A stretch of DNA of 64,000 nt from Methylocystis sp. B8 (GCF_005771425.1 NZ_VBTZ01000011.1:27118-91117); one strand, 5' to 3'. Positions 43,450-52,226 are shown, counted from the first letter of the stretch. Numbers and translations are program-made. The notes: a model not told the origin generated them from the sequence alone.

Positions 43450-45804
43450 CTAGAAGGCGAGGCGCAAGCCGCCATACACAGCTCGCCCGACGCCTGGATA
43501 GAAGACGCGCGGATCGAGGCCGCGGGCGTCGACGATCGTCGTCACGTCGCTGATGTAATGGCGATTGGTCAGGTTACGCGCCTCGACATAGAAGGACAGG
43601 CCGTAAGGAAGCTTCATGCCCGTCTGAACGCCAAGCAAGACATAGCCTGGCGCCTGCAGCGTGTGCGCGTAGTCGACATAGGCGCCTTCCGGAACCCAGT
43701 CGATCTGCGGCGCGAGATAGAGGCCGTCAGCAGGCCGCCAGTAGGAAAGCGTCGTGCGCAAGACATGGCGCGGAATGCCGGCCAGCTGATTGTCGCCGAA
43801 GTCGCGATCGCCGACGAAGCGGAAATCATTCCACGTCCAGATCTGCGACAGCGTCAGCGTGTCTCCCGCGTCGGGCGCAAAAATATCGCGCAAGAGTTCG
43901 GCGCTCGCCGCGAATTCAACGCCCTGGTGCATGGTGCGCTTCGCGTTAAATGTCGTCGCCGGAATGCCGAGGCCAGGATTGGTGGTGAATTTGAGCAGCT
44001 CGTCCTGCAATTCCGAATGGTAAAAGGTCACGTCCCAAGTGTAGCGGTCCCATCTGCCGCGCGCGCCGAGCTCCCCTGTCCAGGCTTTCTGCGCGGTGAG
44101 CGGCGTGAACGTCGTGCCGTCGCGCGGCGGGGGAAACACGCCTTGCGTTAAATCGATGAAGTCCGGCACGTCGCGGCTTCCGGTCATGTCTGCGAAGAAC
44201 TGAATGTCCGGCGTCGCTTCGAACATCAGGCCGACTTTCGGAACGATACCGCGATAGACTTGGTCAGCCACGCCGCGAATAGGCTCGAAAGGAATGCCGC
44301 CAAGAACCGTATAGCGGCGCGTATCGGCGAAAAGCTTTGCGCCGAACATGAAGATGAGCTGAGGGGCAATATGCAAGCGATTTTCGAAATAGGCTTCGAG
44401 ATTGAGCGCCTGCATCCGATTATTGCGGAGGCGTGGATCCAACCCCGGATTGATGAACAGGCCGCAAAAGCCAAAGCATGAATTCGCCGCGCCGAATTGC
44501 GCGAGTCCGTTGAATGAATAGGGTGGAAAGGAGAACTGCGCATTGGCGAAATTCGCCGGTATTGCGCCATAGGGATTGAGCCGCATGCCATTGTAGTTGT
44601 CGTGCCAATTGTCGCTCGAGGAGCCGCCCCAGACACGCCCGCCGAGAATAAGTTCGTTGGGATGTCCGTCGACGAGGAAATTCGAGGTAAGCCGCGGCGT
44701 GAACCCCCAGGTTCCGCCTTCCTGTTCGATGACGACAAAAATCGGATGGTAGAGATAATTGCTCGTGTACCAGCCGTTGAGATCGATGCGGCCGAACTCG
44801 CTCAAGATCGTCGTCTTATTGGAAACGCGCCAGTTCTTGACGTTTCGCGCCTGATTGGCGCCAAAGCCGTCCGGACCGAATCCTGCCGGAAACGGCGGCA
44901 GAGACAGTCTTGGATCGTTACGCGCATCGAAGAGCGTCAATTGTCCCGGCAGCAATTGCCAGGTGTCGTAGACGCCGAAATAGAATCTCGTTTCGAGATC
45001 GTTGGAAAAGCGATAGCCGATATTGCCGTTAAGCTGCGTGTAATCGGTCGTCGAATGTTTTCTGTAATTGTCGGCGTGGGTAAATGTGCCGTTGATGAGA
45101 AAGTCGAAATTGCCGATGATGCGCGACATCTGCGCTTGTCCGCGCACCGTCCCATAGCTGCCGCCTTCGATCGACGAAATGTCCGGCGCAAGCGCTGTAT
45201 AGGCGGTTGGGGAGATGAAATTGATCGCGCCACCGAGTGTCGAGGAGCCGTAGGCAAGAGCGTTGCCGCCCTTCAAGACTTCGATTGCGCGGAAATATTT
45301 GGGATCGATCTGATACATGTCGCCGGCGCCGTCGGCGTAATTCATCGGAATGCCGTCCTGCAGCAGCTCCAGTCCGCGCAGATGGAAGTCGCGCGTCAGA
45401 TTCGATCCGCGGATCGAAAGGCGCAGTTCCTGTCCATAACGGCTTTCGACATAGACGCCCGGAACATCCTTGAGCGCGTCGCGCAGATCATGGACGTAGC
45501 GGGTTTGAATCGCCGGCGTATTGGCGTCGACGAAGGCGACGGACCCAACTGTGCGTTCAAGTTCGCGGCGTTTTTGGGCGATCGAGGGGACCGTCAACGA
45601 CCCGCCGCCGCCGGGCGCCGGTTCAGCAGAAGCCGGTCCCGTCGTCGGAGACATGGCGCGACCGCCGCCGCGTCCCGCGATGGGCGGTCTCGCGCCGCCG
45701 ATATCGATGGTCGGCAGGCTTTGCTGCCCGAGGGCGCTCGAATCTGCGAGCGAAATAACGAGAGCGACGGCGGATGCGCCGCGCTGCAAGCCGGTCCGAA
45801 ACAT
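43450..45804 (-). CDS. TonB-dependent receptor, probably for copper or another metal complex
   Basis: 784 residues from the ATG at 45804, which has AGGAGA five bases upstream; the 86 residues read before it are rejected. Signal peptide 1 to about 25, a low-complexity Gly/Pro stretch, then the plug domain (about 80-215: VHDLRDALKDVPGVYVESRYGQELRLSIRGSN, LEVLKGGNALAYGSSTLGGAINF-like) and a 22-strand barrel ending in the typical terminal Phe (GLRLAF). The neighbours (CCxxC protein, copper-uptake-associated protein and TetR with shared operator) argue for metal uptake. The exact substrate is unknown. Confidence 0.9.
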   Translation of the reverse strand: MFRTGLQRGASAVALVISLADSSALGQQSLPTIDIGGARPPIAGRGGGRAMSPTTGPASAEPAPGGGGSLTVPSIAQKRRELERTVGSVAFVDANTPAIQTRYVHDLRDALKDVPGVYVESRYGQELRLSIRGSNLTRDFHLRGLELLQDGIPMNYADGAGDMYQIDPKYFRAIEVLKGGNALAYGSSTLGGAINFISPTAYTALAPDISSIEGGSYGTVRGQAQMSRIIGNFDFLINGTFTHADNYRKHSTTDYTQLNGNIGYRFSNDLETRFYFGVYDTWQLLPGQLTLFDARNDPRLSLPPFPAGFGPDGFGANQARNVKNWRVSNKTTILSEFGRIDLNGWYTSNYLYHPIFVVIEQEGGTWGFTPRLTSNFLVDGHPNELILGGRVWGGSSSDNWHDNYNGMRLNPYGAIPANFANAQFSFPPYSFNGLAQFGAANSCFGFCGLFINPGLDPRLRNNRMQALNLEAYFENRLHIAPQLIFMFGAKLFADTRRYTVLGGIPFEPIRGVADQVYRGIVPKVGLMFEATPDIQFFADMTGSRDVPDFIDLTQGVFPPPRDGTTFTPLTAQKAWTGELGARGRWDRYTWDVTFYHSELQDELLKFTTNPGLGIPATTFNAKRTMHQGVEFAASAELLRDIFAPDAGDTLTLSQIWTWNDFRFVGDRDFGDNQLAGIPRHVLRTTLSYWRPADGLYLAPQIDWVPEGAYVDYAHTLQAPGYVLLGVQTGMKLPYGLSFYVEARNLTNRHYISDVTTIVDARGLDPRVFYPGVGRAVYGGLRLAF

Positions 45805-45859
45805 AGGTATCTCCTGAGCGGCTTCTCGCCGCGCGATCGTTAGGGGAAAGACTGACGGA

Positions 45860-46246
45860 TCAGGAGAAAGAGGGCGGCGCACGCGGCGCGGCGCGCGAGC
45901 GCGCGCGGATGTTTTTTTCGGCCGGCGATTGAAAGGCGCAGAACGTCCGGCTTGCGGCGCGCGGAGGCGCATAGGCGATTTCGCCGCATGCCGGCTCGGC
46001 AGGAAGGAGCCTCGGCTCCTTCTGACTATGACCGCAGAGCGGACAGCATTTGTCGCCGCCAAAAGGATGTTTCGTCGGGACAGGCTCGGAAGATTGGGAA
46101 CATTGCATGGCCGTCCCGAGCGGCGCCTGCGAGGCGGGGGCGGGGACGGCGAACGAAATCGCGGCGAACGCGAAGAGCAGCGCGATGCAAAGGGCCCCGG
46201 CGCGCCGAATAACTATGGAGCAAAGCGTTCTCGCCGGGGCCGCCAT
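45860..46246 (-). CDS. Small secreted CCxxC protein (DUF2946-like, metal associated)
   Basis: 128 residues with AAGGA before the ATG at 46246. A hydrophobic N-terminal segment (GALCIALLFAFAAISFAV, about 17-34) acts as signal or anchor. The central motif HPFGGDKCCPLCGHSQ (about 59-74) puts three Cys beside two His, the layout of DUF2946-like proteins found before TonB-dependent copper receptors. The C terminus is Arg/Pro-rich. It lies 55 bases upstream of the receptor gene in the same direction, so the two are probably co-transcribed from the operator-bearing promoter at 46316. Confidence 0.7.
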   Translation of the reverse strand: MAAPARTLCSIVIRRAGALCIALLFAFAAISFAVPAPASQAPLGTAMQCSQSSEPVPTKHPFGGDKCCPLCGHSQKEPRLLPAEPACGEIAYAPPRAASRTFCAFQSPAEKNIRARSRAAPRAPPSFS

Positions 46247-46315
46247 GGTTTCCTTAGCTCTTTAAGCTGCGTCTCGCCGATCAAGACGAAAAACGGCAGA
46301 ACGCCGGACCTGAGC

Positions 46316-46330
46316 TTGGTAATATACCAA
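46316..46330. promoter_or_regulatory. 15-bp palindromic operator, copy 1
   Basis: TTGGTAATATACCAA, arms TTGGTA/TACCAA around three bases. It is 70 bases upstream of the CCxxC protein start. The same 15-mer, read on the opposite strand, occurs at 46896-46910. Likely bound by the TetR protein encoded at 47001. Confidence 0.75.
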
Positions 46331-46409
46331 AGTGAGTGGGGCAACGGTTCTGGCCGAACTGGCGTGCAGATTTCTCGGCCCTTGTGGCGCGGGCGCAACA
46401 GTTGCGGGG

Positions 46410-46862
46410 TCAGGGAAGGGGCTTGTGATGCGGATCGAGCGACGAATGGCTGCCGTCCGCCTCGACGGCGGCCATGCCGTCGAATTTGGAGAAACGTTCG
46501 ACGACGTCTGGAGGGAGCCGCTTCTCCTCGGTCGCCAGACGTCTGGAAAGCGCCTCAGCGGTCGCTTTCGAAAGGCCGAGTCTTTCGAGCGTGGCGCTGT
46601 CCTTCAAGGCGTCGCCTCCGCAAAGCGCAATGCTCCACACATCGCTCTTGCGCGTGAGAAACGCCCGGCCGCCGAGTTCGCCTTGACGCCAGTCCGCGAC
46701 GGCGACGTCGCCTTCGACGATGACGGCGTCAACAAAGAGGCGCGACTCGGGCTTGTCGAATGTTTCGAAAAGTAGCCGGCGCGCAGAGTCAGAACCGTCA
46801 TCGGCGCGCGCGCTCAGGCACATCGCCGCACAGATTGTCACAATTAGAAAAGATCTCATCAA
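46410..46862 (-). CDS. Copper-uptake-system-associated secreted protein
   Basis: 150 residues with a clear signal peptide (MMRSFLIVTICAAMCLSARA, cleavage near residue 20). The mature part LLFETFDKPESRLFVDAVIVEGDVAVADWRQGELGGRAFLTRKSDVWSIALCGGDALKDSATLERLGL matches the small family annotated as copper-uptake-system associated in Rhizobiales and other Proteobacteria. One Cys (IALCGGDAL) is present. The operator copy 2 lies 34 bases upstream of its start. It reads toward the CCxxC/receptor genes but is separated from them by operator copy 1. Confidence 0.7.
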   Translation of the reverse strand: MMRSFLIVTICAAMCLSARADDGSDSARRLLFETFDKPESRLFVDAVIVEGDVAVADWRQGELGGRAFLTRKSDVWSIALCGGDALKDSATLERLGLSKATAEALSRRLATEEKRLPPDVVERFSKFDGMAAVEADGSHSSLDPHHKPLP

Positions 46863-46895
46863 TTCTCTCCAACGTCAGCGCGGCGCGCGGAAATA

Positions 46896-46910
46896 TTGGT
46901 ATATTACCAA
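46896..46910. promoter_or_regulatory. 15-bp palindromic operator, copy 2, in the divergent promoter
   Basis: TTGGTATATTACCAA, the exact reverse complement of copy 1 at 46316-46330. It sits between the divergent copper-associated gene (start 46862, minus) and the tetR gene (start 47001, plus), where a TetR-family repressor would control both. Confidence 0.8.
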
Positions 46911-47000
46911 CTGGCCGTGGCGCAAGAGTGGCGGAGACGTTTCCGCGGCGCGCTTTTTTTGATAGGACGCTCGCGCGGCGAAGATTTTTAATGAGCTGAA

Positions 47001-47573
47001 ATGGCGACGGAGCAAAAGGGCGCGCGTCAGCGCATTCTCGACGCTGCGCTGAAAATTTTAAGGAAAGAGGGCGTCTCTGCGCTGACTCAAACCCGCGTCG
47101 CCGCCGCGGCCGGACTGCGTCAGTCGCATCTGACGTATTATTTTCCCCGCAAGACGGATCTGCTTGCCGCGACGCTGGAGGCGTCGCATGCGCAGGCGCA
47201 TAAGGCGAAGCGTGGTTCGGCAAGAAACGACGCCGATCCCGTCGAGGCGGTGCGCGGGCTCATGTTTGATCGAAATAAGATGCGTTTCTTCTTGAGCGTC
47301 GTCGCTCAGGCGAGCGACCAGGCCGAAATTCGAGGCACGCTCGCGGCGCACGCCCGTGGCGTGGCCGAGCAGCTCGCGCCGGTTTTCGGCCGGACGCCCG
47401 ACGATCCCGACATCATTGCTTTCGTCGACATGCTGCGGGGGATGGGATTGCGCCTTTTACTCGAAGCCGACGACAAGCGCCACGCCATCGTCGATCTTGA
47501 GGCGCTTGCCGCGCGTTTTGGCCTCAGGCGCGCGCCAAAGCCGTGGCTTTCGGCTGCGGTTAGAAACCGCTAG
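47001..47573 (+). CDS. TetR-family transcriptional regulator
   Basis: 190 residues. Helix-turn-helix ILDAALKILRKEGVSALTQTRVAAAAGLRQSHLTYYFPRKTDLLAATLEA (about 12-60) is textbook TetR; the ligand domain is unique. Divergent from the copper-associated gene with a shared palindrome in the promoter, and with a second copy of that palindrome before the CCxxC/receptor genes. It probably represses both and itself in response to copper or a copper complex, which is inference. The membrane protein gene follows after nine bases and may be co-transcribed. Confidence 0.9.
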   Translation: MATEQKGARQRILDAALKILRKEGVSALTQTRVAAAAGLRQSHLTYYFPRKTDLLAATLEASHAQAHKAKRGSARNDADPVEAVRGLMFDRNKMRFFLSVVAQASDQAEIRGTLAAHARGVAEQLAPVFGRTPDDPDIIAFVDMLRGMGLRLLLEADDKRHAIVDLEALAARFGLRRAPKPWLSAAVRNR

Positions 47574-47582
47574 AACGCGGCA

Positions 47583-49862
47583 ATGCAAAGAATCGATGGA
47601 AACGCGAGCGACGCGAAAGGTCAGCCATATGCCTTGGCCGCGGCGTTCTTCCTTCTCTGCGCGTTGGCGCTCGCCTTCCCATGGCTCTCGGGGCGCGTCA
47701 CCATTCCGTGGGACGCGAAGGCGCATTTTTATCCGCAATTCGTCTTTCTCTCCCACGCCTTGCACAGCGGCCAGGCGCCTTTCTGGACGCCGAACGTCTT
47801 TGCCGGAATGCCGCAGATCGCCGATCCGCAGTCGCTGATCTTCTCGCCATTTTTCCTGCTGGCGGCGGCGCTCGTTCCTGAACCGTCCTTTGCGCTCGCC
47901 GACGCAATCGTCTTCGCCATGCTGGCGATGGCCGGCCTCGCGCTCATCGCCTATTTCCGCGATCGTGGATGGAGCGCAGCGGGCGGACTGCTCGCCGCGC
48001 TCGCCTTCGCTTTCGGCGGCTCGGCGGCGTGGCGAATCCAGCACGTCGGGCAGATTATGAGTCTTTCCTGGTTGGCGGTCACTCTATGGCTGCTGGCGCG
48101 CGCGCTCGATCGCCGTTCAGCGCTTTATGGCGCGGCGGCGGGAGCGGTCGCCGCTCTGCTGGTGTTGGGCCGAGATCAGGTCGCCTTCCTAGGCGTTTTG
48201 ATGCTGTCCGCTTACGTCGCCTATCGCATCGCGACGGACCCATCGCCAAAACTCAGCGCGGTCGCGCCGCTCGCCGCGGGAGGCCTCGTTGGCCTGACGA
48301 TCATTGCTGTTCCGCTCGCCTTCACGCTGGAGCTCGCCGCGCATTCGAACCGTCCCGAGATCGATCTCGACGGCGCGTTCAAGGGTTCGCTGCCGCCTGG
48401 CTCATTCTGGACGCTCATCTCCGCCAACATGTTCGGCACGGATGGTCCGATCGAGGATTTCTGGGGTCCGCCGACCGGCGAGCGCGACATCTATCTCGCG
48501 CGCAATATGGCCAACCTTTACATGGGCCAATTGACGCTCATCTCGGTGATCGCGGCGAAGGGCAGACGCTTCTTTTCGGATAAGGAAATCCGCTTCTTCG
48601 CCGCTGCGGCGGCGTTGTTCGCTTTCTATGCTTTCGGCCGTTACACGCCTGCCTTCGCTTTCTTTTATCATGTGCCGGGCGTCGACCTTTGGCGCCGTCC
48701 AGCGGACGCGACATTTTTGTTCGGCGCGACTTTCGCAATACTCGCGGGCTATGGTTTCAATCTCATCGAGAGGGGCCACGTCGCGCCTCGCGCCACATGG
48801 CTCATAGGCGTTGTCGTCGCGCTCTTTGTCGCGGCGGTGCTTGTCGCGGGCGCGAAGGGCCATCTTGTCCAGGCTTCCTGGCCGCTCGTGACAAGCGCGA
48901 TTTTCGCTGCGCTCGCCGTCGCGCTCATTCTCGCGACTCGCGAGGGGCGATTGCGCGGCGCGTATCTGCTCGCAGCCGTCGCCGCGCTGATGAGCGCCGA
49001 TCTCGCCATCGGCAACGGGCCTAATGAATCGACGGCCTTGCCGCCCGAGCAGTTCGAAGTTTTGCGCCCGAACAGCAAGGATCCGGTAATCGCCTATCTG
49101 CTCGAAAAGCTCAAAGAGACGGCTGCGCCGGATCGCCGCGATCGCGTTGAGTTTGCCGCGATCGACTTTCATTGGCCCAACGCCTCGCTCATCCATGGCT
49201 TCGATCACGATCTCGGCTACAACCCCATACGGCTGCGCATCTTTGAAGACGCAACCGGCGCCGGCGACCATCTCGCGCTTCCTGAGCAACGCGAGTTTTC
49301 GAAACTCTATCCCTCCTATCGCTCAATAGTTTCGGACATGCTCGGCTTGCGGTTCGTCGCGACCGGCGTTCCGATCGAAGAGATCGACGAGACTTACAAG
49401 CCGGGCGACTTCGTCGAACTCACGCGCATCGGCGACGTTCACATTTACGAAAATCCCCGCGCTATGCCGCGCGTCATTCTCGCGACCTGCGCCGTGCATG
49501 TCGATTTCGCCGATATGATCAGAAGCGGGGAGTGGCCGGAGGTCGACTATCATGAGACCGTGCTTCTAGAGACGCCGCCCATCTGCCATACGCGCAAGGA
49601 TGCGCCCCCGGCGACCGCGAAAATCGACTCATATGAAAACGATCGCGTCGTCGTCGAGGTCAGCGCGCCGCCGGGCGGCGGCTGGCTGGTTTTGAACGAC
49701 GTCTGGCATCCGTGGTGGTTTGCGCGCGTCGATGGCGCCGAAGCGCCCATTCTGCGGGCCAACGTGATCTTCCGCGCGGTCGCTGTTCCGGAAGGGCGCC
49801 ACGAGGTGCGCTTTGACTTTCAGCCCCTGCGCGGATTGCTGACGGAGCTATCGCAAAGATAG
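47583..49862 (+). CDS. YfhO-like polytopic membrane protein
   Basis: 759 residues with about 11-13 hydrophobic segments in the first 480 residues, then a soluble C-terminal domain. The early extracytoplasmic loop PWDAKAHFYPQFVFLSHALHSGQAPFWTPNVFAGMPQIADPQ resembles YfhO and GT-C family membrane glycosyltransferases, with acidic DAKAH as a possible active-site loop. The C-terminal domain (VDYHETVLLE, GGGWLVLNDVWHPWWFARVDGAEAPI) is the YfhO-type soluble beta-domain. It may glycosylate a lipid carrier or polymer; the donor is unknown. Only nine bases separate it from tetR. Confidence 0.75.
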   Translation: MQRIDGNASDAKGQPYALAAAFFLLCALALAFPWLSGRVTIPWDAKAHFYPQFVFLSHALHSGQAPFWTPNVFAGMPQIADPQSLIFSPFFLLAAALVPEPSFALADAIVFAMLAMAGLALIAYFRDRGWSAAGGLLAALAFAFGGSAAWRIQHVGQIMSLSWLAVTLWLLARALDRRSALYGAAAGAVAALLVLGRDQVAFLGVLMLSAYVAYRIATDPSPKLSAVAPLAAGGLVGLTIIAVPLAFTLELAAHSNRPEIDLDGAFKGSLPPGSFWTLISANMFGTDGPIEDFWGPPTGERDIYLARNMANLYMGQLTLISVIAAKGRRFFSDKEIRFFAAAAALFAFYAFGRYTPAFAFFYHVPGVDLWRRPADATFLFGATFAILAGYGFNLIERGHVAPRATWLIGVVVALFVAAVLVAGAKGHLVQASWPLVTSAIFAALAVALILATREGRLRGAYLLAAVAALMSADLAIGNGPNESTALPPEQFEVLRPNSKDPVIAYLLEKLKETAAPDRRDRVEFAAIDFHWPNASLIHGFDHDLGYNPIRLRIFEDATGAGDHLALPEQREFSKLYPSYRSIVSDMLGLRFVATGVPIEEIDETYKPGDFVELTRIGDVHIYENPRAMPRVILATCAVHVDFADMIRSGEWPEVDYHETVLLETPPICHTRKDAPPATAKIDSYENDRVVVEVSAPPGGGWLVLNDVWHPWWFARVDGAEAPILRANVIFRAVAVPEGRHEVRFDFQPLRGLLTELSQR

Positions 49863-49884
49863 CGAAGAGCATCTCGCTTGCTGC

Positions 49885-50880
49885 TTACATCCACCCCGCC
49901 AACTCTCGCTTCGCCAGAGTTTCGATCAGCGCAATGCTTTCTTCGCTGTCGTTGAGACAAGGCAGGCGGGCGTATTTTTCACCGCCGTTTCTATGGAAGA
50001 GATCGCGAATTTCGACGCCGAGCTCTTCGATCGTTTCCAGGCAATCGGCGGCGAATCCGGGCGCAACGACGGCGATGCGCTTGACGCCTTGGCCGGCAAG
50101 CTCGGTCACGACGTCCGACGTGTAGGGCCCGATCCATTGCGAGCGCCCGAAGCGCGACTGAAAAGCAAGACGCAGGCGTTCCGGGCTCATGCCGAGACTT
50201 GCGCAAAGCAGCCGCCACGTCGCCTCGCAGTGATCGCGATAGGGATCGCCGCGATCGATCTGCGCCTGTGGCAAGCCGTGAAAGGATGCGACAATCACCT
50301 CGGGCTCGAAATCGAGCGCAGCGAGCGCGCCTCCGATATTTGCGGCGAGCGCGTCGATATAGGCGGGATCGTCGTAATAGGGCGCGGCTATGCGCAAGGC
50401 GGGCTGCTTGCGCTTGTCGCGCAGCGCGTCAAAGGCGGCGTCGGCGGCGGAGCCGGTGGTCGACGAGGCGTATTGCGGATAGAGCGGCAACAGCGCGATC
50501 CGCTCGCAGTTTTTTGCGGCCAAGGCCTCAATCTGCGTCGCGATCGACGGCGAACCATAGCGCAGCGCATAGTCGACGATAAGGCGGGGACTGCCCATCC
50601 GCGCCTGAAGTTTCTCGGCTTGCAGGCGCGTAAAAGTCTTCAGCGGACCTTCGCCCGTGTCGCTGTTCCAGATCAATTCATAAAGCTTCGCCGAGCGCGC
50701 CGGGCGTGTGTTGAGCACGACGCCATAGAGGATCGGGAGCCACAGCGCGCGCGGCAGATCGACGACTCTGCGGTCGGAAAGAAATTGCGCGAGATAGCGC
50801 CGCACCGACGCAATGTCGGGCGCTTCTGGCGTGCCGAGATTGACGAGGAGTAGGCCGACAGGGGAGTCGGACGAACTCAC
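49885..50880 (-). CDS. hemH: Ferrochelatase
   Basis: 331 residues. Inserts ferrous iron into protoporphyrin IX, the last step of protoheme synthesis. Visible: VGLLLVNLGTPEAPD (8-22), the QFLSDRRVVDLPR segment, LPLYPQYASSTTGSA and VIVASFHGLPQAQIDRGDPY with the active-site His, and APGFAADCLETIEELGVE near the C terminus. Length and motifs are standard for Proteobacteria. It is coupled to panB by a four-base overlap and converges on the YfhO-like gene. Confidence 0.97.
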   Translation of the reverse strand: MSSSDSPVGLLLVNLGTPEAPDIASVRRYLAQFLSDRRVVDLPRALWLPILYGVVLNTRPARSAKLYELIWNSDTGEGPLKTFTRLQAEKLQARMGSPRLIVDYALRYGSPSIATQIEALAAKNCERIALLPLYPQYASSTTGSAADAAFDALRDKRKQPALRIAAPYYDDPAYIDALAANIGGALAALDFEPEVIVASFHGLPQAQIDRGDPYRDHCEATWRLLCASLGMSPERLRLAFQSRFGRSQWIGPYTSDVVTELAGQGVKRIAVVAPGFAADCLETIEELGVEIRDLFHRNGGEKYARLPCLNDSEESIALIETLAKRELAGWM

Positions 50881-51689
50881 GGCCGCAGGCTTTCGAAAGC
50901 CGTCCGCTCGTCGTCGGCCAAATGAAAAGCGTGCTCCTCAGCCGGAAAAAGGCCGGCGCGCACGTCCCGCGCATAGGCGCCAACGGCGTCGCGCAGCGCC
51001 GCGCCGACGGCGCCGTAGCGCCGATTATGCTTGAACTCGCGGGCGGTGACGCCTGCAAGATCGTTGACGACGAGCACCTGTCCGTCCGTCTCGGCCCCGG
51101 CGCCGATGCCAATCGTCGGCGCGCTGATCGCGCGCGTGACTCGCGCGGCGAGCTCCTGCGGCACAAGCTCCAGCACCAGAAATTTCTGTCCAGCGGCGTC
51201 GAGCGCCAGCGCGTCATCATAGAGCTTGGCGGCGGCCTGGGCCGTCTTGCCTTGGCGCCGCTTGACGTCGTGATGCTGCGACTCGAGGCCTAGATGACAG
51301 CAGACGTCGAAGCCGGCCGCCGTGAGAGCCCGCACGATTTCAGGCTGCGCGCCTTCAAATTTTACGCAATCGGCCCCGGCTTCGCGCAGGATGCGCGAAT
51401 TTTTGATCGCCTGTTCGGGCGCATCATATGTCGCGTAGGGCAGGTCGCCGATGATGTAGATGTCTCGCGCGCCGCGCCGCACGGCCGCGATGTGATGCGC
51501 CATGTCGGCGAGCGTCACCTCGCACTCATGCGCATAGCCCAGAATATTCACGCCGACGCTGTCGCCGACGAGAATAATGTCGACCCCGGCCTCGACCTCG
51601 ATGCGCGCCGTCGGCGCGTCATAGGCGGTGACGACAACGATCTTCTCGCCCCGGCGCTTCATGTCGAGGAAGGTGCTAGCGTTCGACAA
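50877..51689 (-). CDS. panB: 3-methyl-2-oxobutanoate hydroxymethyltransferase
   Basis: 270 residues. Makes ketopantoate from 2-oxoisovalerate and methylene-tetrahydrofolate, the first committed step of pantothenate/CoA synthesis. Motifs: VVVTAYDAPTARIEVEAGVDIILVGDSVG (about 18-46) with the Mg-binding Asp, GARDIYIIGDLPYATYD, GADCVKFEGA, CCHLGLESQ, and FLVLELVPQELAARVT. Start ATG 51689. It overlaps hemH by four bases (ATGA). Confidence 0.97.
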   Translation of the reverse strand: MSNASTFLDMKRRGEKIVVVTAYDAPTARIEVEAGVDIILVGDSVGVNILGYAHECEVTLADMAHHIAAVRRGARDIYIIGDLPYATYDAPEQAIKNSRILREAGADCVKFEGAQPEIVRALTAAGFDVCCHLGLESQHHDVKRRQGKTAQAAAKLYDDALALDAAGQKFLVLELVPQELAARVTRAISAPTIGIGAGAETDGQVLVVNDLAGVTAREFKHNRRYGAVGAALRDAVGAYARDVRAGLFPAEEHAFHLADDERTAFESLRP

Positions 51690-51762
51690 ACGGGGCTCCG
51701 GCGCGCCTATCGTCAGGGCGGCGACTTTATATCAAAACGGCTTCAACTTCCTGGGGATAGAC

Positions 51763-51900
51763 TCAGCGGGGCGCGCCGTCCTGGCAGGAGTGCGGCTGGC
51801 CTGGCACGCGAAGCTCCTGGAAGCCGCCGCATTTGTCGCAGGCGGAAAGCAGCGCAGAGAGGGCGGCGAGCAGCGCGAACATCCTGAATTTCCGCGTCAT
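51763..51900 (-). CDS. Small 45-residue lipoprotein with three cysteines
   Basis: 45 residues from the ATG at 51900, preceded by AGGAGA. Hydrophobic signal FALLAALSALLSAC ends in a lipobox (Leu-Ser-Ala-Cys20), leaving a 26-residue mature lipopeptide DKCGGFQELRVPGQPHSCQDG with two more Cys that could form a disulfide. Too short for standard gene callers and longer in-frame readings upstream lack signal character. Similar tiny lipoproteins occur across Rhizobiales. It lies upstream of panB in the same direction. Role unknown. Confidence 0.7.
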   Translation of the reverse strand: MTRKFRMFALLAALSALLSACDKCGGFQELRVPGQPHSCQDGAPR

Positions 51901-52056
51901 CTCATCTCTCCTGGCGGCGGCCGGACGGCGGGACCATAGTGGCGCGGCCGACCCTCGGCAAGCCGCGCCGCCTCGCATACTTGCATCCTGCTTAAAGCCC
52001 GGTATAAACCGCCCATCGCGAGGTTCCCGGCCGGGGGCTGAACGGAAGCGCTTTAC

Positions 52057-52082
52057 GGGCATATTCGGACAAGAATATGCCC
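52057..52082. repeat. Perfect hairpin upstream of rpsF
   Basis: GGGCATATTC (52057-52066) pairs with GAATATGCCC (52073-52082) around a 6-base loop. No T run follows on either strand, so it is not a terminator. It may mark the upstream edge of the rpsF promoter region. Confidence 0.6.
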
Positions 52083-52143
52083 AAAAAGCGAGGGGCTAGA
52101 TCCCCGTCTTCCCGTGTCTCCGCCTTCGAACTTTCCTGTTCGA

Positions 52144-52217
52144 GCCTTTCCGGGGCATGTCCCCTATGAAACGCTCGAAGGGCTTGGCGCCGGAACGGCT
52201 CGCGGCAACGGAAAGGC
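52144..52217 (+). promoter_or_regulatory. rpsF leader with possible ribosome-site sequestration
   Basis: GCCTTTCCG (52144-52152) is fully complementary to CGGAAAGGC (52209-52217), and the latter contains the Shine-Dalgarno GGAAAGG ten bases before the rpsF ATG. The enclosed 56 bases include a second stem GGGG-CATGT-CCCC and a GCCGG segment. Leaders that bind the S6:S18 pair through a CCG element and block rpsF translation are known; this could be one, though the S6:S18 motif itself was not matched in detail. Confidence 0.5.
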
Positions 52218-52226
52218 GAAAAATCC

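Noticed and set aside
44602..45843. 413-codon plus-strand frame
   Set aside because: Shadow of the TonB-dependent receptor.
45805..46062. N-terminal extension of the TonB receptor by 86 residues
   Set aside because: A better start with AGGAGA and a signal peptide exists at 45804, and the extension overlaps the CCxxC protein gene.
52057..52082. Hairpin upstream of rpsF as a terminator
   Set aside because: No T run follows on either strand.
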